Origin: Membranipora membranacea
Lineage: Eukaryota; Bryozoa; Gymnolaemata; Cheilostomatida; Membraniporidae
NCBI GenBank assembly: GCA_914767715.1
Contig: OU612068.1
Location: 1,178,001 to 1,242,000 of the forward strand
Length of the DNA stretch: 64,000 bases
Reading direction: 5' to 3'
The notes beneath the pieces were generated by a model. It was not told the origin of the DNA. It ran no database searches and saw only the letters and a list, made by a program, of their open reading frames with translations. The stretch's first letter is position 1. Every line of letters starts with the position of its first letter. Shown here piece by piece: positions 63,501-64,000 of this stretch. A program made the translations under genes and the position numbers.

Positions 63501-63704
63501 ATGGTTGATTTCTATGCTCTTCTCCTCAGCTTGTAGTATTGTTGACACCTGCTTTTTGCTAAGCCTTGGATAGCTGTATGAAGAGTGGTGGTCATCATTG
63601 AGGAATCTTCTGTGCTGTTTAATATGTTTACCTCTTTCAAGCTGCTTAACAGCACAACGTAGTAAGTAGGGAAACGCCCGGCCGCCCATGATGTTCCCAG
63701 CCAT
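51589..63704 (-). CDS. PDP1: Pyruvate dehydrogenase phosphatase catalytic subunit (PP2C family)
   Basis: Eight exons: 63487-63704, 62382-62655, 61694-61901, 61043-61197, 53410-53510, 52787-52934, 52140-52346, 51589-51810, joining in frame to 510 aa, close to the usual ~530. The enzyme removes phosphate from the E1-alpha subunit of pyruvate dehydrogenase in the mitochondrial matrix and reactivates the complex. Visible PP2C motifs: EDRHAEG (residues 86-92), VFDGHGG with metal-ligand Asp106/Gly107, HVANAGDC (Asp254), LASDGLWD (Asp386) and RDDIT (Asp486/487). Family-specific words include [48 protein letters not shown] and [10 protein letters not shown]. The first exon is rich in Arg/Lys and poor in acids, as expected of a mitochondrial presequence. 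PDP1 and PDP2 cannot be told apart here; the symbol stands for the family. Odd: intron 4 is 7.5 kb and contains a whole other gene on the same strand. Confidence 0.95.
53564..53722. repeat. 9-bp microsatellite/minisatellite (accacacac / accacacat)
   Basis: About 17 copies of a 9-bp unit, mostly accacacac in the middle and accacacat at the edges. It lies 55-210 bp upstream (transcript sense) of the acceptor of exon 5 of the phosphatase gene, where the transcript would read as GU-rich repeats. The long Thr-His-Thr open frame is a by-product of the repeat. Confidence 0.95.
53948..54014. repeat. Two-copy 29-bp tandem duplication
   Basis: atgacaacctctacaggtcc followed by aggttcact occurs twice in a row within intron 4 of the phosphatase gene. 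Confidence 0.85.
54455..59741 (-). CDS. Ankyrin-repeat protein with C-terminal caspase domain
   Basis: Four exons: 57671-59741, 55464-56020, 55153-55237, 54455-54801, joining in frame to 1019 aa. Residues ~280-800 carry several ankyrin-type repeats ([64 protein letters not shown]). From ~800 there is a caspase p20-like part with catalytic His843 in IIMAHGVEG and Cys883 in VLLVQACQS, then a p10-like part with YKVLWRD and [12 protein letters not shown]. Caspases cut after Asp in cell death and inflammation. The catalytic pair is intact, but the usual QACRG reads QACQS. The ATG at 59741 follows an in-frame stop; upstream exons cannot be excluded. The exon 1 donor is a modest gtgaaa; if unspliced, the frame runs 24 codons further and stops inside the minisatellite. 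The gene lies wholly inside intron 4 of the phosphatase gene, same strand. Confidence 0.85.
56398..57628. repeat. 24-bp minisatellite, ~50 copies
   Basis: Unit ggtataaattacactattcc followed by tcta, repeated about 50 times, with a 6-bp extension (agtcta) in some units giving 30-bp variants in a loose higher-order pattern; further variants carry ggccctag near 57470 and 57550. It fills most of intron 1 of the ankyrin-caspase gene, ending 43 bp from the exon 1 donor. Each unit contains a TATAAAT word, so the array is also a tandem series of TATA-like sequences. Confidence 0.95.
60387..60525. mobile_element. MULE-like MITE (139 bp) with 9-bp TSD
   Basis: Begins tagtttaggcgcttaaacgg and ends ccgttagagcgcttaaacta, an imperfect inverted repeat ~45 bp long, with the 9-bp direct repeat agttgtact on both sides (60378-60386 and 60526-60534). 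TAG...CTA ends and a 9-bp duplication match the fold-back elements at 12718 and 18891, although the sequence is otherwise different. It lies between exon 4 of the phosphatase gene and the start of the nested ankyrin-caspase gene. Confidence 0.85.
62008..62034. other. Perfect hairpin, 12-bp arms, 3-nt loop
   Basis: ccaaggagtaac, a 3-nt loop cct, then gttactccttgg, in intron 2 of the phosphatase gene. A related gggtaac word occurs just upstream near 61959. No poly-T tract follows. It may be the remnant of a small fold-back element. Confidence 0.7.
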
Positions 63705-64000
63705 GTTATGGTGAATAAGTTAGACACCAATCATACAAAACAAATTCATACCTCGGCTCTGTGATTGCTATTTCTGACAATAAACCTGGAGAACAGAAAT
63801 AAAGAAGATATGAATGATTTACACACACGTAAGTTAAACGCTTATCATCATCCTGATGGGTTTGGAGCAGTAATATTGGCTGAAACAACCCCATCCTAAT
63901 TGGCATGGAGCAGAAATATTTGTCGGATTGTCACCTAAATGATGAGTGTCTACAACCCACCGTCCTCCTGTTACAAACCCACCTGCCCCTGTTTCAAACC

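Overview
This is a eukaryotic nuclear window. Genes are split by GT-AG introns, exons are 21-690 bp (one of 2.1 kb), and there are many small non-autonomous DNA transposons, a satellite array and a minisatellite. The protein families (TRIM, caspase with ankyrin repeats, a KIAA2012-type protein, mitochondrial pyruvate dehydrogenase phosphatase) point to an animal, most likely an invertebrate such as a sponge or another early-branching or marine lineage. The species cannot be fixed from sequence alone. All exon structures below were assembled by hand from splice signals, reading-frame continuity and family similarity, and all five main models close without a frame break.

Layout. 1-4080: satellite array of a ~277-bp unit in trimeric ~830-bp blocks. 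4080-5990: larger ~820-bp repeats derived from the same unit, one carrying a nested hAT-type MITE. 5990-14450: repeat-rich, gene-poor DNA with a second copy of the hAT MITE, a 383-bp inverted-repeat element, a diverged ~1.1-kb tandem duplication, a perfect 140-bp fold-back element and one weak small-gene candidate. 14460-18537 (-): TRIM-like gene with RING, two B-boxes, coiled coil and a C-terminal propeller-like region (7 exons, 609 aa). A second fold-back element sits just upstream at 18891-18999. 19815-24962 (-): unrecognised coiled-coil gene (10 exons, 591 aa). 27461-50412 (+): 38-exon gene for a 1839-aa KIAA2012-like protein, head-to-head with the coiled-coil gene. 51589-63704 (-): pyruvate dehydrogenase phosphatase catalytic subunit (8 exons, 510 aa), convergent with the KIAA2012-like gene. 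Its 7.5-kb fourth intron holds a complete second gene on the same strand: 54455-59741, an ankyrin-repeat protein with a C-terminal caspase domain (4 exons, 1019 aa). A ~1.2-kb minisatellite lies in intron 1 of that nested gene.

The genes do not form one pathway. The KIAA2012-like gene could be cilium-related by family, the phosphatase acts in mitochondria on pyruvate dehydrogenase, and the TRIM and ankyrin-caspase proteins look like signalling, ubiquitin or cell-death factors. The most notable observations are: the ankyrin-caspase fusion nested in a same-strand intron; a 16-bp-periodic array of 5' splice-site-like motifs starting at the real donor of exon 5 of the KIAA2012-like gene; a TRIM RING whose first zinc knuckle reads C-P-H-R; and several MITE families with exact target-site duplications.
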